Under the pieces are notes generated by a model that searched no databases, had not been told where the DNA came from, and was given only the letters and a program-made list of their open reading frames with translations. A program made the translations under genes and the position numbers. Below are positions 27,601 to 42,600 of a stretch of DNA of 64,000 nt, in pieces; the stretch's first letter is position 1, and each line of letters begins with the position of its first letter. Origin of the DNA: Phylloscopus collybita (taxonomy: Eukaryota; Chordata; Aves; Passeriformes; Phylloscopidae); assembly GCA_027886175.1 (NCBI GenBank), contig JAJNNQ010000009.1:14171501-14235500 (forward strand). Reading direction: 5' to 3'.

Positions 27601-30600
27601 CATAATATTACATGCTGACTGCCAACTGTCCCCTAGTTTAGAGGTTATGATAAGGAAAATGAACAGCCTAAAAGATGCAGTAATTCAGGCACATGGCTTA
27701 GAGTCTAAAAACATGAGTTATAATTCTACCAGCCATATCTTGTAACTAAGGAAAATTATTTATTTGTATCTTAGTTTCATTATCTGTAAAGTGAAAAGTG
27801 GCACTTAGGACAGCGGAAAGATCTGTACAAATTTTACTTGAGAGTTCTCTATTAATTTTTACAACAAAATTCAGACGTCAAATCAGAAACAGCCCTGCAT
27901 ACTATACTAATGATAAAGCTGACCTGAGCTGTGACAGATAAACAATTTCATGGGGCATTATTGAAGTTACAGACATTATTGAAGTTACAGTCTTAAATTG
28001 TTGAAGAACTCTTGCACATTACTGACAAAAATTTTCAGAAATTGAAAAAATAGCTCTGAAATGTTGCATTTTAGATAAACATAAATTTAATTTGCAAGAC
28101 AAAGTTACAAGGGCATCAAATAGTAAAGATACGCAAGCAATGGAAATATCACATTTTAAATAGGTAAGAAATATTCAACATTGTGAGGCAAGTAAGTTAA
28201 AAGTTTACTCCTAAGACAGCTCAAATACCTGTACACGTGAACCCTAAAGGAGCAATATAACCTTTACTGTATAGCATATCATGCTCCTTTAACTGTAGCT
28301 TAGACTTTGGCCACTACCTCATTAACTCAGTACTTTCTGCCTTCTTACCCAAAAGCAAAAAAACCCTCTGAAAATGTAAACCCTTTGATACAAAAAGAAA
28401 GCTTTAACTACTAATCAGTGTAAAGCCAAATATATACAACACATTGGAATTACAACCTGAAAAAAAACCAACCAAAAAAAAAAACCCCAAAAAAACCAAG
28501 ATGCTGCACACTTATAACAATATCCTGTTTCCTTTCCAAATGTTTCCTTGCTTATCACAGCAGATGAGAGTACTAGTCATGAAAACAAGCTTTAATCCAA
28601 CTGTACATATTTCTTAAATGTTTTTATGCCTTATTAGTGGCAGGCCTAGCTTGAGACAGGAAAAAATATTCTGAAAGCATCAGCAAAGTAGTATTCCAAG
28701 TTCCTCTCCTTCCCCATGAAAATACTGTGCTATGCATATGATACAGTCCAAGGAACTTGCACACCACAAAGGGGACAAAATCATAACCAAACTAAAGAAA
28801 TTGCTCCAAAAGCATTCTAAGCAAGATATACAGTACATGCCACTCTACCTCATTCACTAGCACTAAATAAGTGATATGCTTTACAAATTATATTATCAGA
28901 TAATGAATTGTAAAGAAATGCAATGGAACATTTTTAAGGTTTGATAACAGAAAGATCATTTTTTAAAATCATAAAAGGAATGTGGCAAAGCAATTCTTTC
29001 AACATTCCAAAGCCATTTTTTGCTGTATAGTTGCCATGTTGTCAAAGACAGATAAATCATTCCACCCACACTTAACTAAGGACTTATGTGTTACAGGTAT
29101 TCCAGCAAAACCAAACCCAATTGGATTAATACTAACTCTTATAAGGGTAATGGAAAAGGTGCGTGTGTATATATATACACACACACGCTTAAACATACTA
29201 CGACTTTATATACATACACACATATGAAGCATTATAAAAATTAAAAGCTTGGTGTATATAAACAAAGATGTAAAAAAGTATGAATATATAAAAAGCAAAA
29301 ACTTTCTTGACCACTACAAGACCAAACTAGCATCCACTACCTTCCTTTCACCAATTAATGTCAATAGGAAGCTGAGCAGCATGTCTGCCCTTTCTAAAAG
29401 ATGTTCAAAAACAAAGGAGGACATGCACTATTCCAGAAGAGTAAGTCTTTCTCATGACAGCTTCGCAGAAAAGCTTAGCTAATCCAAATTCCCCTGTATG
29501 GGAACAAAACCTAGGTATCATTCTACCTAGTGTTCTGCTCATGTACAGTATTGACAAGAAAATAAATAATGGACACTGGAAAGAAAAAGTTGGAAAATTT
29601 CCTTTTTCAAATTCAAGATATATACTTGAATATACTAAAGAAAAAACAGTAAGTTAAGGTCATTGCACTAAAAGCTGGCTCATTTACCTTCAAATAAACT
29701 GAGGTCTCTTCGTAGCCTTGGTCCATAAAGCCCTTCTAAAATACTTTCAAAACCTGGAGACAAAAGAGACATTTAAAACAGTAAATCGAAAGTTTCTTAA
29801 AGGAAATCAAATTCCAGAGAACTGGTAACAAGTATCTTTAAATTCTAAGAGCAATTCCAAAAACTGTTACATTTATCAAACAAATATTTACTCCATCGAC
29901 TATAGTACTACTCAACAGCATTAGAAGATAAAAATAAGACAAGGCAACTGCCATCTGCCCACAATCAGCCTATTAAGCCATGCCCCAACAACCTCATTAG
30001 ACTTAAAATAACTACCACAGAATCCTAAAGGTGGGAGGATTAGCCTCATAGCTCTAAGCAAGTGAAGGAATTTCTCTCTTAGCCTAAGAATCAAAGTCAT
30101 GTACAGAGGGAAGAAAAAATGAAAAGAAACAAAAATGAACACTTCAAGATTAGGAACTTCTCATGATCTCCTGAAACTACATCATCTGAGCAGGCTAATG
30201 TTACAAATAGAAAAAAAGCAAGCTTCTTTTGCTTCTGATACCATGACAGTGCTCTCTAGTCCTCTGTATCCGTACAAAAATGTTTTAAAATTGAGGATTA
30301 GATAAATCCAATTATTTTACAGATTTACCAGCTAGTATGTTTAGGTATTTAGTAAAAATTAAATACATCACTAAGGGTGACGAGACACAGAGCAAATGAA
30401 ATCATTGACAAATAAATAATTTTAAAACCCAAACCCACAAAAAATGCATGACAACTGATGAAATACGGTGACAATTTACAGCATCAGCATAACAGTTTTG
30501 TTCAATACAGAAACAGTTTCCAAGTGCCCCCCTTTCTCCTTCCAAATAATAAGCTTATTTGAAAATAAGAGGATAATTCAAAGAAGCATTTGAAGGTTCT

Positions 30601-33600
30601 CATTCTTTATACAAAAGGCCTGCCCATAGCTATTTTGCTAGACCAGAACTTTGCAAGACTATTTTATCATCACACCACATAAAAATACCAAAATCTTCAG
30701 GAAACAACTGTCATCAACAAAGAACATTCAGAATTACAAAATTTGCTCATCATGTGATGTCTTTTAAGACAACATCCTGTTTTCTCACCAAACGCTGTAT
30801 TTACTTTTTGGTTTAGATTGTATGCACACTAGTATAAGGAAGAATAAATGTGTACTATATTTGAAGCAGACAAGGGAAGCTATCCTAACACATACGAGCT
30901 GTTCAGTTTGACAAGTCAGATTTTGCTAAACTTTGCATTGCAAAGTAATTTTAATATATGGACTATATTGTGAATCAATTATAAACTCTACAAATCTGCT
31001 ATTTGAGATATAAATGGATTTATATCCTTATATCTTGAACTACACAGATTTAATTTTCCCCTTTTCTTTGTAATAAATTTAGTACCATGAGACAACATAA
31101 ATTAAATGACAAAACCACTGTCCTCTAACAAATATATACACACACATCTTTTAAACAGCCTACAAGAACTAGAAAGCAAAAAACCCAAAGCCCAGGCACA
31201 CACTAATTTACCTTAAAGCATCATCCAGCCACTCTTAGATTCAATGTAATATAAATTCACATCGTATTAGCATTGCACAAATTCCCTGTTCTTCTGGCTT
31301 CAAAGGGTTATGGACAAAAAAGGCAAGAGAGATGAAGCCTGAAGTTAAGACAGCAATCGTCCAAACACAACAGAGAGGAAATGCAAAACACACCATGTGG
31401 ATTGCTGTTAATGTTACAGACTGTAAGCCATTTTAGGTCAGCAGCTAGTTACTTTCTGCCAAGTTATTGTCCCTGGGTAAAGAAATGAATGAAGCAGCTC
31501 TTGGAGACAACTCCGTTTATTTCAAAAGAGCAAACAGCAAATCCTATTTTTCAGGACTTCGTCAATCAAACAACTGGAAGCTTGTTTACCATCCCAGTCA
31601 ACACCCAAAACCTCCCCAGTCTTTGGACACCTACCACCTTTCCCATCTTGTGGAGGGTGGTATTATTTCTGCCTTTACTTTTGCCCTTACCTGTCTTGCC
31701 CTACTACCTGCTCCTGCCTATGCAAAACCACAGCATAGAAACCCCAGGTCTGCAAACAGCAGTTTGTCAAGCAAGAATGCAACTTCCAAACAGACTTCCA
31801 TACCGCTTTTATTAAAGATGGCAATTAGCACACTGTGGGAGTTGATAGGGTTTTGTTGTTGTTGAGTTTTTTTTGTTTTGTTTTCCTTTTTTACCCTGAG
31901 GAAAGGATACACCAGCCTGCTTCTTTGCAAATTCACCAAACTTAATTCCATCCTACCCATCCAAAGAGCTGCTTCTCCTCCTGCAGTATTATAGAACTCC
32001 AAGGAGCCACAACAGACTTACCCTGCCCAATCATTTGCTTCTTCACCTTTTGATACTAGATGCCTTCTTTTAAAAGAATACTTACTTGAACAATTTAAAA
32101 GAGAGAGAATATTTTTTCAGACCTTAGGCTAAAATTTTCCCAGAAAGCACATGTGTTACTTCCATGCACCACAAACTATGACTGCCTCTCGGCAGAATTG
32201 ATACAATTTTAGTTTAACCTAAACATGAAGATATATCTTAGTTTCTAGTATCATGAATGAATGCTGCTGGCACTGTTTCCTAAAATGTAAACATCTGAAC
32301 ACAAGCAGTTCAATAAATCTTTGTTTTCTCCTTGAGTCAGTATGCTTAAGCACACAGTAACAGCAACTTTGGAACTCTCCAGAACCTGAAGAGCCTACAG
32401 AATCCAGTCAGAAATACAAATCGCTTATATTTTTTGTAATTCACTAATGGAAAAATCTGCTTCAAAATAGGAAGAGAATGGCAGAAAGGGCAAATGCACA
32501 CAAGGAAGTCCTTACAGTCCCCCTGAACAAGTGGCATAAGCAGGGACACACCTTAAGTTGCTGTATAAGAACACATTGAGCACAGGAAGCAAGCACCAGG
32601 GATTATAAACCAGAGCACGTAATGATCTTACCGGTGAGGCAATTCACACAATTGCACAGGATGGATACTGGCTTTTAAGAAAGAGGAAGTGAGAAAGTCA
32701 AGGACAGTGGCTAGATTTTAATTTAAACAAATGGAGCTTTATTGTGGAATGGGCTACAGGACAGTTAAAAATCAGTCAGGATTTAACCAGGGGAACATCA
32801 TAGTGAACATCTGTTACAGACTACATGGACCGCCAATCAAGGGTAAGTAGATAAAGTCTTAAAGAAACAAAAACACCTCCCAAAACCCACCACCATTACA
32901 AAAAAAAAGGGGGGTGCACAATCACCAAGACATATGCTGGAAATGCAACACGCCAGTGCACAAGCAACCCAGGGCAGGGGATGCAGGGGATGCTGTGGTG
33001 TCCAGAGGACAAACCTGCCAGAGGTGGTGGACAAGCTCAATAGGGGAGGGCACTATCTAGCTGCTATCATTAAGTAAGAGATGATCAGTGATGTGCCAGT
33101 TAACAACAGTCTTGGCCACAGCAGCCATGAGATGGAATGCAGGATCCCAAGGGAAGTGAGGAACTTGAATAGCTGAGTAATTTTCTGTGGGCTTAGTAGT
33201 CACTGATTTACATCCCTTACCCAAGGAAGGGGGAGTGCAGTGGAGCTAGAAGTGGGATGCTGTACTGTCTTGTCTAAACCAGAGAAGTCTCATATGGGCC
33301 AAAGGTCTATGACAAGGTTTTTACTGAGTTATCCAACTAACTATTTTTATAAAGTCAAAGAAATCGCAAAGTGAAGAGCAATTACCACCACCGAGTGGTT
33401 CAAAAAAACAATACTTTGTGAACTAATTCCAATACATTAAGTGTCTCTATAAGTTTACTCAGATTTAAAACAGCATTATTAAGTCCAAAGGAAGTCTTTA
33501 AACTGTCTTCACAACTTTTTGTTTAAAATCTTAAAGTGAAGCTACCTTTCAGCTGCTCAGAAAGCTTAAATTATAAAGTTTTCCATAATATTTTTCACTG

Positions 33601-36600
33601 TAAACTACTTAGTGTCTGAAACATCTTAAAGCCTATCTACACATTATAGAGTACCACACATTAACAATGCAGGCTGTAAAACTCTTTGGCATGAATCAAA
33701 CAGAGTAATAATTACATGGAAGCTTCCTACGCTGTGCACCTTATATACATTTAGAGATATTCAAGTAATATACAGAGACTCTTCCTCATGACCAGAGAGA
33801 GTCTTTCTTCATCCTACTCCGCAGCAGCAGCTGCATGGCTGTGAATTTTAAAAGCCTTCTCCGTTCAGAAACTCAGAAGTGGCCACGCGGTCCCTATCAC
33901 CATGGAAGCAATGGCTAGTCTATGCTGCACTAAGCCCAGAGAAAATCACCAGGTGAATATCTACAGAAATTTTAATGCCAACTTGGTCTAGGTTAATTTT
34001 GGACAGATACAGTAATTGAAAGTTATACAATACAAACTGAGGTCAGACAGGTTTAGCTATATACATTGGCTATTGTTTTTCCAAAAGCTTTATCTCCATA
34101 ATTTTTCTGAGAGGAATCAGTTACTTTAGCTTTGCAGTTGAATTCAATACCCATCTTCTCCTTGCCTCCCCACATCCTCTAAGTGAATGAAGACTGTAGG
34201 TATGTTTTCAAAAATTCTGAATGACTCAGACTGTGTGCTAGAAGAACAGCATAAAAAAATAAATATCGTGTAATAAATGGAAGCTGACATTTGACTACCA
34301 TTTTCAAATGAACCACTTGGTGGGTCTGAAGATAGAAGTAACTCTGCAGCTGGGAAAGGGAACAGCAATACATGCACAGGATGTATTAAAAAGTTTTTGA
34401 TAGGTTTTGTGCACTCTACATCACAATAACTTCTTGATTCCCCTAATCTTGTACATGGCCATATTAACTCCTGAATTTGCATGTTCTTTTCAAATTGAAG
34501 TCCATTTCATAAAAGCAGATATATTTCCTTTACTCTTTGACTTTCTGTTTCTTTACAAGTGTTTTTTCTCTTCCCCTTTCCACATTTCTGTTTAAATAAT
34601 CCAATTCTAGGGCTTTAGCTACAAGGCTTTTGTTTTTAAAAAGCCTATGTTTAGGACATTTTACTAAAATGTAACCATTTTTAGTTAAAAAAAAATTAAC
34701 AAAGCACTTTTTATTTGTTCTTTTACTCAGTGCTAGAACACAACAAGACTAAATCTCAAGAGATGCCTCACAAAACTTGTACAAACTATAATAATGACAT
34801 CCATGACCTCACAGTAAAAACCCTTTTGCTTATACTTGCTCTCCCCTCCTCTGATCTGCTGCAGCTTTTCCAATCTGGAAAAGTAAAAGTTTCCAGTTTA
34901 GGAAAGTATAAGTCTTTTATCAGTTCATCTGCTCAAAGATAAAAGTGCAAATACTTCTAAATAAACTCACTTCTGGTTTGATATTTTTCTAAGCCAGACC
35001 ATTCGTACTTCTGGATGAATACCAGAAACAGTAGATGAATACTCATTACAGGGATAAAAAAAATTAAATTAAAGAGGGAGATGCTTAACAAGATTGCTTA
35101 TCTGATTCATAGGTACTGCTCTACTTTTCATCTAATGTGGAAGGTTACCCTTTAGATGAGATCTTTCTGTCCTCTCTAAGTTGTTCTATGTGTTAAGAAA
35201 TTTGGAAGATTGTGAGTGCATGCAAATTAAGTTCTGCTTGCTCCTTTCTTTTCCAGCATATCATCAGCTAGGCACAGGGTAAGACTACTGCACACTGCTT
35301 TGAAGGACAGGGCATGCATGTATATTTTTACTACAATGAAATGAGACTTTTAGCTTTAAGCACTATGGCCTCTGGAGGCATTGTAGGAAAAAAAGAACCT
35401 TGAGGCTCTGTAAAACACAATTTTATTAATCCACATAAGAAAGTTAGCAGCAGTGTATGTTGAAATCTTCACAACTTCTGTGTGCCTAAAAGTTTGCTTC
35501 CGTCACCCTTCACTTTGTAGCTTACTAGACCAAGAATCACATATGAATTATGGTAGTTCAAGTTGCTTTACTGAAGTCCAAAACACTTGTTATTTAGCTT
35601 CTTACGTAAAATCAGGCCTCATCCATGCTCCTATTTAAGATCTTATTAAGTAACAAGCACCAGCAAGGAAGATTCATCTATTCTCCTTATTTTTTGAATT
35701 TAATATTCTCAGCAGAGAAAACAATTAAAAGTTGAAGAAAAAAATTGCACATTTTAAGCAGTGTGGAGTTTAGCCCATTAAGGTTGCTTTTTAGATCAAA
35801 ACTAATGTGAAAGTAGGTTCAGAACTGCTGATTTCCATTCTTAAAAGGTTGCAAAATTTAATAAATGGTCTTTAAAATGTAATTAGGAAAATCCAAAGAA
35901 TAAGATTACATTAATGAGATTGAACATTGTACTGCCAGACACAGCATTAAAATTAAACTACCTTCTTTTATTTTTTGGTGTGGTAACAGCTACTGTTACT
36001 TTACCCAGTTGTTACACAGACTTGGTAACAACTCAAGAGTAAAATTTCTGTTTCTGCATTTGCCTCTAAACACTTATCTAGTTGACATATGAATTCTGTT
36101 CCCATTCTGAAGTCATACAATCTATATTTTGCGTTGGTATTTCTTGATCTTTTGCATCATTTGTATGAGGAGCCTCAGAATCTAAAATCACATTGGAAAT
36201 AAATTATGGACAAGTAAGGACTGAAAGACAGATCTGGCACACTGGTTTATGCCCCAATCAACAAACCAACCTCCTCCATTACCTGCCCCCTTCACCCCAC
36301 ACACACTATAATTTAAGTAGCAGTAGCTTCATGCCAAGGTATAACACACAAAGTTCTGAGCTAAAGCTCACTGACATAACTGACATTACCATGAGAAAAA
36401 TTAATTCAATTTCCCCCAACTATCCTTTTAACTTTGTCCTGTTTCATGCACACGAAAAGTGATTCCTTTTGAAAACAGCATGTAATTCAAAATAGTACTA
36501 TATCTAAATAAAAAAAAAAACCAACTTCAATTCTCCTTCTTCCATTTTGTACATTCTCATGACTGCATTATTTAGCTTGGCCCAGTACAGGAGGATATTT

Positions 36601-39600
36601 GGAGGAAGTTTTGTGGTTTGCCTTACAAAGACAGCTACCTTGGATTAAAACAATCATACCACAGACAGAATTCAGCTTCACTGGTTTTGTCAAGTATTAG
36701 ACCTGCCTTTTTTTTTTAATGTACCCCAGGCAGACAAAGCACTAGTTGCAGATAACCTGAAAGAAAACCTTTCACTTTTCTTCAAATTCTCTCTCAACAG
36801 TGCTTCAACATTTACTGATAAATATTATTTATCATTAATACAGGTGCAAAAGTAGGAAGCAGTATTTTGTTTTGGCTTACTTAAAAAAGTCATCTGCCTT
36901 TCTTACAAGTTATCCCTTTCATAGGAAAGGGACTTGGAGCTCATGTTCAATCATCTTTTAGCTTCTAATCATGTTAACTTACAGCCTTCTGAAGTACACA
37001 CCTATATTTTCCAGGTGCAGCTTGCACTCTGTTGTCCACCATTATTTACCACTACAGAAAGGAACTGGTTTACCTGAGAAATGGTTATCTGCTCCAAACT
37101 TTTGCACTTTTTTTGACTCCAATTGACAGAAAAATAAAATTAATTATATCAGAAACTCAAATCCCTTGAGAGTTTATTACTCAGCCATCACCAAGTTCCT
37201 TTGATATATCAGACCACTCTCAATTATTTAGAAAATACTTTATTAGCTTCCTGTAGCCCTAATTCAAAAATTTGAAAAAAAATCAAATAATTACATCCAT
37301 TTTTTTATTTTACCTTGTTACCTTTATCCCACCATTAGGATATAAGCAGAAATTCTCTTACAACTTGTTAAAGCAGAATACTCTGTAGAGAAGAGAGTTA
37401 TTTTAATATTTTATAAGAGTGGGACAGTGTGTTTAACAGAGAAACTGAAATTAAGCATTAACATGTGTGTCTGCTTCTTTTGCCTCTCCCTTCCTTCCAC
37501 AGGTCAGCAGCTGTCTGCCCACTGTCCCCCCCTAACCACAGAAGGATTAATAATTTTAGTCTTGCTTATATACTGACATAAATCTCAAAGTCACGGGGTT
37601 TTTGTTGTTGATGGTGGCTCATTTGGTTCTACTTAAATATTTGTTTTTAAATCTACTACTACAACAGTCTGGAAAGGATTGACTATAGTACAAAACAACT
37701 GAAGCAAACAGATTAAAAAAAAAATAAAATAAAGAGCAAAGAAAACACCCAAAATACAAACACATAAACCAGTAGTCACTCAATCACTTTTTTGCAATTT
37801 ATACAAATGGCAAAAAACCCCCAAAAAAGTAACTTGCTAAACAGAATACTCAAGATATAAAACATGACAACAGAAGCAAAAATTATTATATCTTTATTCA
37901 AACATTCTATTTTTTCTGTCTCTAACATCACTACAGACTATCTATTCTTAAAATACATTATTTGATAAAGTGTTGGCCAGATTATCAGGTAAAAAACAAC
38001 CCATTTTTCTGAGACTTAATTTAGGACAGATTTTGCATAGGGATAGAGAAGGGAGGGTGTTTCTGTTGAATATGTTGTGTAGCTTGAATCCATTTCTTGC
38101 TTACAGCACTAAAAAAATTCTCTTATAATACAAAGTTCTAAACATTTAACTTAAAACACTCATTTTCTTTACCATATTGATTCAGTTCCCTGAGCAAACA
38201 GGAACCAACATACCAGAGATTCCAAAATGAAAGGGAGGAAATCCTCTATTTAGACTCCAATACAAATTCCAAACCATAGCTAAAATGATGCTTTTCCTTC
38301 TCTGCAAATCTTGACTCCAAGAACTAATGCAGCTGAGGACACTGCTGCTGCCAGCAAGACAAGGTGACCAAAACTTGAAATGAAACTACAGAACCGTGTC
38401 AGTTCTAACTGCATACTTCTCATTTAGGATAAAAATCCTTGGTTTCAACTCTCTATGCTGTGCTTTATCATGGGGATGAAGACAGTGAGGAAATATAGTT
38501 TCAGAAAAATACTACGTACATCAAAATAACTTGCTGCGACGTGAAGCAGTTACAAGCATTAAGCTGAAGACAAAGAGGGGGACTGACATTGGCCATACCT
38601 CGGAGGCAGAACAAAAAGAGGAAATGTGCCTCCCCCCCAATTGTTCACAATTTTAAAGAAAAGGGTGGCAGCCAACAGGGGTGGGAGAGGGAAGTTTTTG
38701 TAGGTTAAATAAAGACTGCAATTAACATCAACTCTGAGCTCAGGTATTTATAAATCACAGTAAGAAAAATGAGGTTCAATAAAAAGAGATGCAGCTCCAT
38801 TCTCCAAAGTAATCTGCTATGCCAGTGTGTCCTTCCAGACTTGAATACAGGAGAGCCCAACATGACACCTTTTACTGTACCTTCACACATTGCCAAAAAT
38901 AAAAGTAGATTTAATTTCTAATGCAGCAGCCAGATATTCTGAGAGACTTGTGTTATTTATAATTTAAAAAGACATAAGGAAGACACTTCAGAAGTGACTA
39001 AGATACTCTGTGGATAGGGAAAGAGAAAAATGCTTCCATGAGACAGTTACTAAAACTTCATTTCTGTTCACTCTAAAAACTCCCTTTGAACAGTAATCTA
39101 ATCCCAGCTGCTGCACTGGGACATTTAAATATGCAATTGGTGTGAATATTGGTGTTCTTTAGACTGAAGCTTATCCTGCCTTTCTTTTTCCAAGACTCCA
39201 CATCAGAGCTAGATGGATACCAACTGTTACTTAGAACAGTGCTGGCAATAATTTGACCAGTTCATAGCTTGTATCCTTAGAGACAGAAATTCAGAGGGAA
39301 GACGACACTGTAAAAGATTATTGCATCCAGCTTGAAAAATGCTCACAACTTCCTCATTTGGCATCAATTTGTTTTACAACACGAGGAGAATAATGCCCAA
39401 GAGTAAGACAATTTCACTTTCAGAAAACCGTGTGCCTAAAGCATTGTGATTGTTTCTTAATTATCATTTTAAGATTTACAAGAGGACTAAAATGTTTGAC
39501 CATTTTACCTAAAAAGTTTAGAATTGTTAGACAAATTATGTTCTTTTACATGGAGGTCTAGTCCGATGTTCACTAAACCACAGAAAAGTCCACGGTGAGT

Positions 39601-42600
39601 CTGTAACCATGAATAGGTCACAACATGGTTTTACAGTAGTAAAACTGTAATAACATTGTGCAGTATCTCACATCCAACCAGCATCTGGGAGACAGTCTAG
39701 GAGACAACTAACAAATATTAACAAATATACAGGTCTTGCACACTTCCTAGATTATCAGAATCAAAGAACACTGGGCTTTCCGCTAAGAAAAGCTGTTAGA
39801 AAAAAAGAGTTATCAGAAAACACCAGTTCACTGAGAAATAAGACAATAAAATAAAATTAAAAAAAAAAAAAAAATAAATAAATAAAAAAAAAAAAATCCT
39901 AGCCTGATGGGTTTTGAGAAACTGAAGCTTAGGATTCTGTATTACAGCATGTATCTACTACAAGTTAATGAAGTTACAAACCTTCAGAGCGTTCCATGAA
40001 ACTGATGTCTGACACTTAAGTTTTACAAAGAAGAAGAATTTCAGAAGACCATCAGTTTCAAGGGACTTTACAGGTTTCTTTTCAATTATAATTTCTCTGT
40101 CACTCAAACAACCTGTTTATTCCCCACAAATAGCTTTGAAATTATGAACTGGAGAAAAGTCATTCATCTTTCTCCTTTTCAGAAACTATTTGTTATTGAG
40201 AAACTATTTATTGGTTTCTATTATTTAGAAAGTTTGAAATTGACTGAAATCTAGCAACTAGACTGCACTGAAATCAATTGACGCTTTTCTTACCTGCTGA
40301 AGCTCCAGAAGGAACGGCTTCTTGTATCAAGCTACCAAACTATAACACAGTGAGTGAACTATCAGCTCTATGGATCTGTGTCAAATTCTTCAAAGTATTT
40401 ATTTTCAAACATATCATAAACACAAATCTGAAACCAGATCATCAAAAAACATTTTAGTAATCACAGAATACTGCAATGTTAGCATGAAATGGGTGGAACA
40501 TACCTTTTTAATAGTAAATTTCTTAAGTTCACTTTTCTGCATTTTATAATACCTATGACATGTATTTTCACCTTTAATTTATGAACTAGTCTTAAAAAAA
40601 TAAACCAGCAACCCCACCCCAGCTCCTCTAACTGCCATTGTTTCTTAATCCAGGCAGAATCTGTCTCTACAAATTAGAAAAAAATTAGAGCCAGCAACAT
40701 GTTAACAAGAAACTGACTTGTATCTATTTAAAAACTTTACTTCAAATAAAAATTTTTAACTATGCCTACTTTCTCTAAAAATAATTTTCTGGTGCTCAAG
40801 GCTAAAATTCCAAGTACCTCAGATGCTCCTGTTAGATTGAAAGAACTCAGTTAAACTGTATTTTCAAGCCAGTTCTTAAACATGCTCAGTGAATAAAAGA
40901 AAATATGACATTGCTCAAGGCACGTAGGCAGTGTATCCCACCTTACAGGTCATGGACAACCAACCTGGAATCTGCATCATTTAAGTCAACATCTGTTGAA
41001 CTTGCAGAATATACTGAAATGAATAGACAAAAGTTTTCAACTATTTAACTTTTGAATAAGAAGGCTGAATCCTTTCATTTCCCCCTGGAGATAAGAAAAG
41101 CAGAAATACAGAAAGAAATATTTAAAACACAAATTTTAGCTTCACATTAGGCATCTTCACCAAGATAAAAGATGTCACGTATAAGAAGAGAACAGGGAAA
41201 AGACGCTGGGATTTGCTTTTAATATTTGACACAATTCAAAAGATTAAGCAGTGTGACTGGAGTTTCGTTTTTTTTTTTTGGTTTTTATTTTTTGGTCTGG
41301 CTCTTTCCTCTTTAAGCAATGAACATGCATCTGTAAAAACTTCTGATGAACTTCCTCCCAATCATGAAATGACACAAGATAAAGCAGAAAATGGTAAGCT
41401 TCAAAGTGTGGGACTTGAACTCATCTGCAGTGGCACAGAATTCATATAACACTCAAATTCAACCATCTACTAGATATGAGAATTTACTGGGAGATTTTTG
41501 TAACAGTTTTCTATTGCATTTCTGATTAAACTATAAAATTCACATTACTAGCAACTTTCCAACCTGAGCTGGGGAGCAGGGAGAACACCACAAAGGAAAT
41601 CCAGATACGTTTTTTCAGTACTAGTGGTGAGATTCTGAATACTTGAATCAGGTTGGGAACAGACAAGAGACCTTACACAAGGCAGATGGGTTTAAACAGT
41701 AGCTATCCTGTCTTAGAAACACTCTGTTCCTTCTGTATTCCAGCACTGGCTCTTCCTTAGCAAAAGCAAACATTCACGATTTCCACAGACAGTAATTCTC
41801 ACTTCTAAATTTGTTAGTCCGCTTTAAAAACAAAGAGATACCTCTTCACTTCATACTATGCAAAAAAAAAGAAAAAAGTGCACGGCCCTATTTTATTCCT
41901 TAAAGCAAACAACTCAGCACAAATTCTGCAGTAAGATCAAGCAGCTGAAAAGGATTCAAATCAGTTGGTTTGGGGTTAATTTCTTTTTCTCCATAAGAAC
42001 CATAAATTACAAGACAAATAGAAAAGGCAGAATCTTTAGAAGAGTTCATTATTCCACTCAGTTTAGTGAGTTTCTTTGACCTAAGACAGCCATAACCCAT
42101 TGCTTCCCACAAGTCTCAAGCAAGACAAAACAAGAAACTTCAGCATTTTGAGCTGATCTACAAAAGTAGAGTACTTTTCCCTCTTAATGAAACTATATGG
42201 AAAGACAACTGCAACCACTTAGGGAAGCCAAGTGAACTGCAAGGTCAAGAAACATTTCTTAAATGAAAGGTATGATTACAGTCTGCATTTCCAGCAAGAG
42301 GGAAACTTCTGCAGGAATCAGACCAATCTCAGTACCAGCATTCTGGAAAACTTAGCATAAAGTTACTTACTGCTATCAAATTTCTTCAATCAGTCTCACA
42401 GGTCAAGATCACTCACATTTCTCACATGGAGCAAAAAAACATTTATTACTTATCAGAAAGGTTGAGAATGAAAGAGGCGAAAATGCCTGATTGCCACTTG
42501 AGATGCTGAATGCATGAAGCTGTAGAGTATCCAGTTTGTAACTACCCTGAATGCCACTTAATCAGGTCAGTTAAGGGCAGGTGGAGAAGTGCAGCATCAT

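Larger units (their letters stand above)
23240..29687 (-). other. LCORL: LCORL intron 2
   Basis: GT-AG intron of 6448 bp. It holds the second ERV-LTR-like copy (about 24366-25290), an 18-bp tandem duplication (27956-27991), an A/C-rich tract (about 28457-28500) and a TG/TA-type dinucleotide patch (29164-29187). Confidence 0.88.

Noticed and set aside
31467..31865. 132-codon plus-strand ORF with a second frame also open
   Set aside because: No recognisable motif, two frames open together because of C-rich, stop-poor composition, and no splice or promoter context. Treated as chance.
40443..40485. AATCACAGAATACTGCAATG as a possible CR1 3' end
   Set aside because: Only the first dozen bases resemble CR1; the expected GGTTGGAAGGGACC block is missing.
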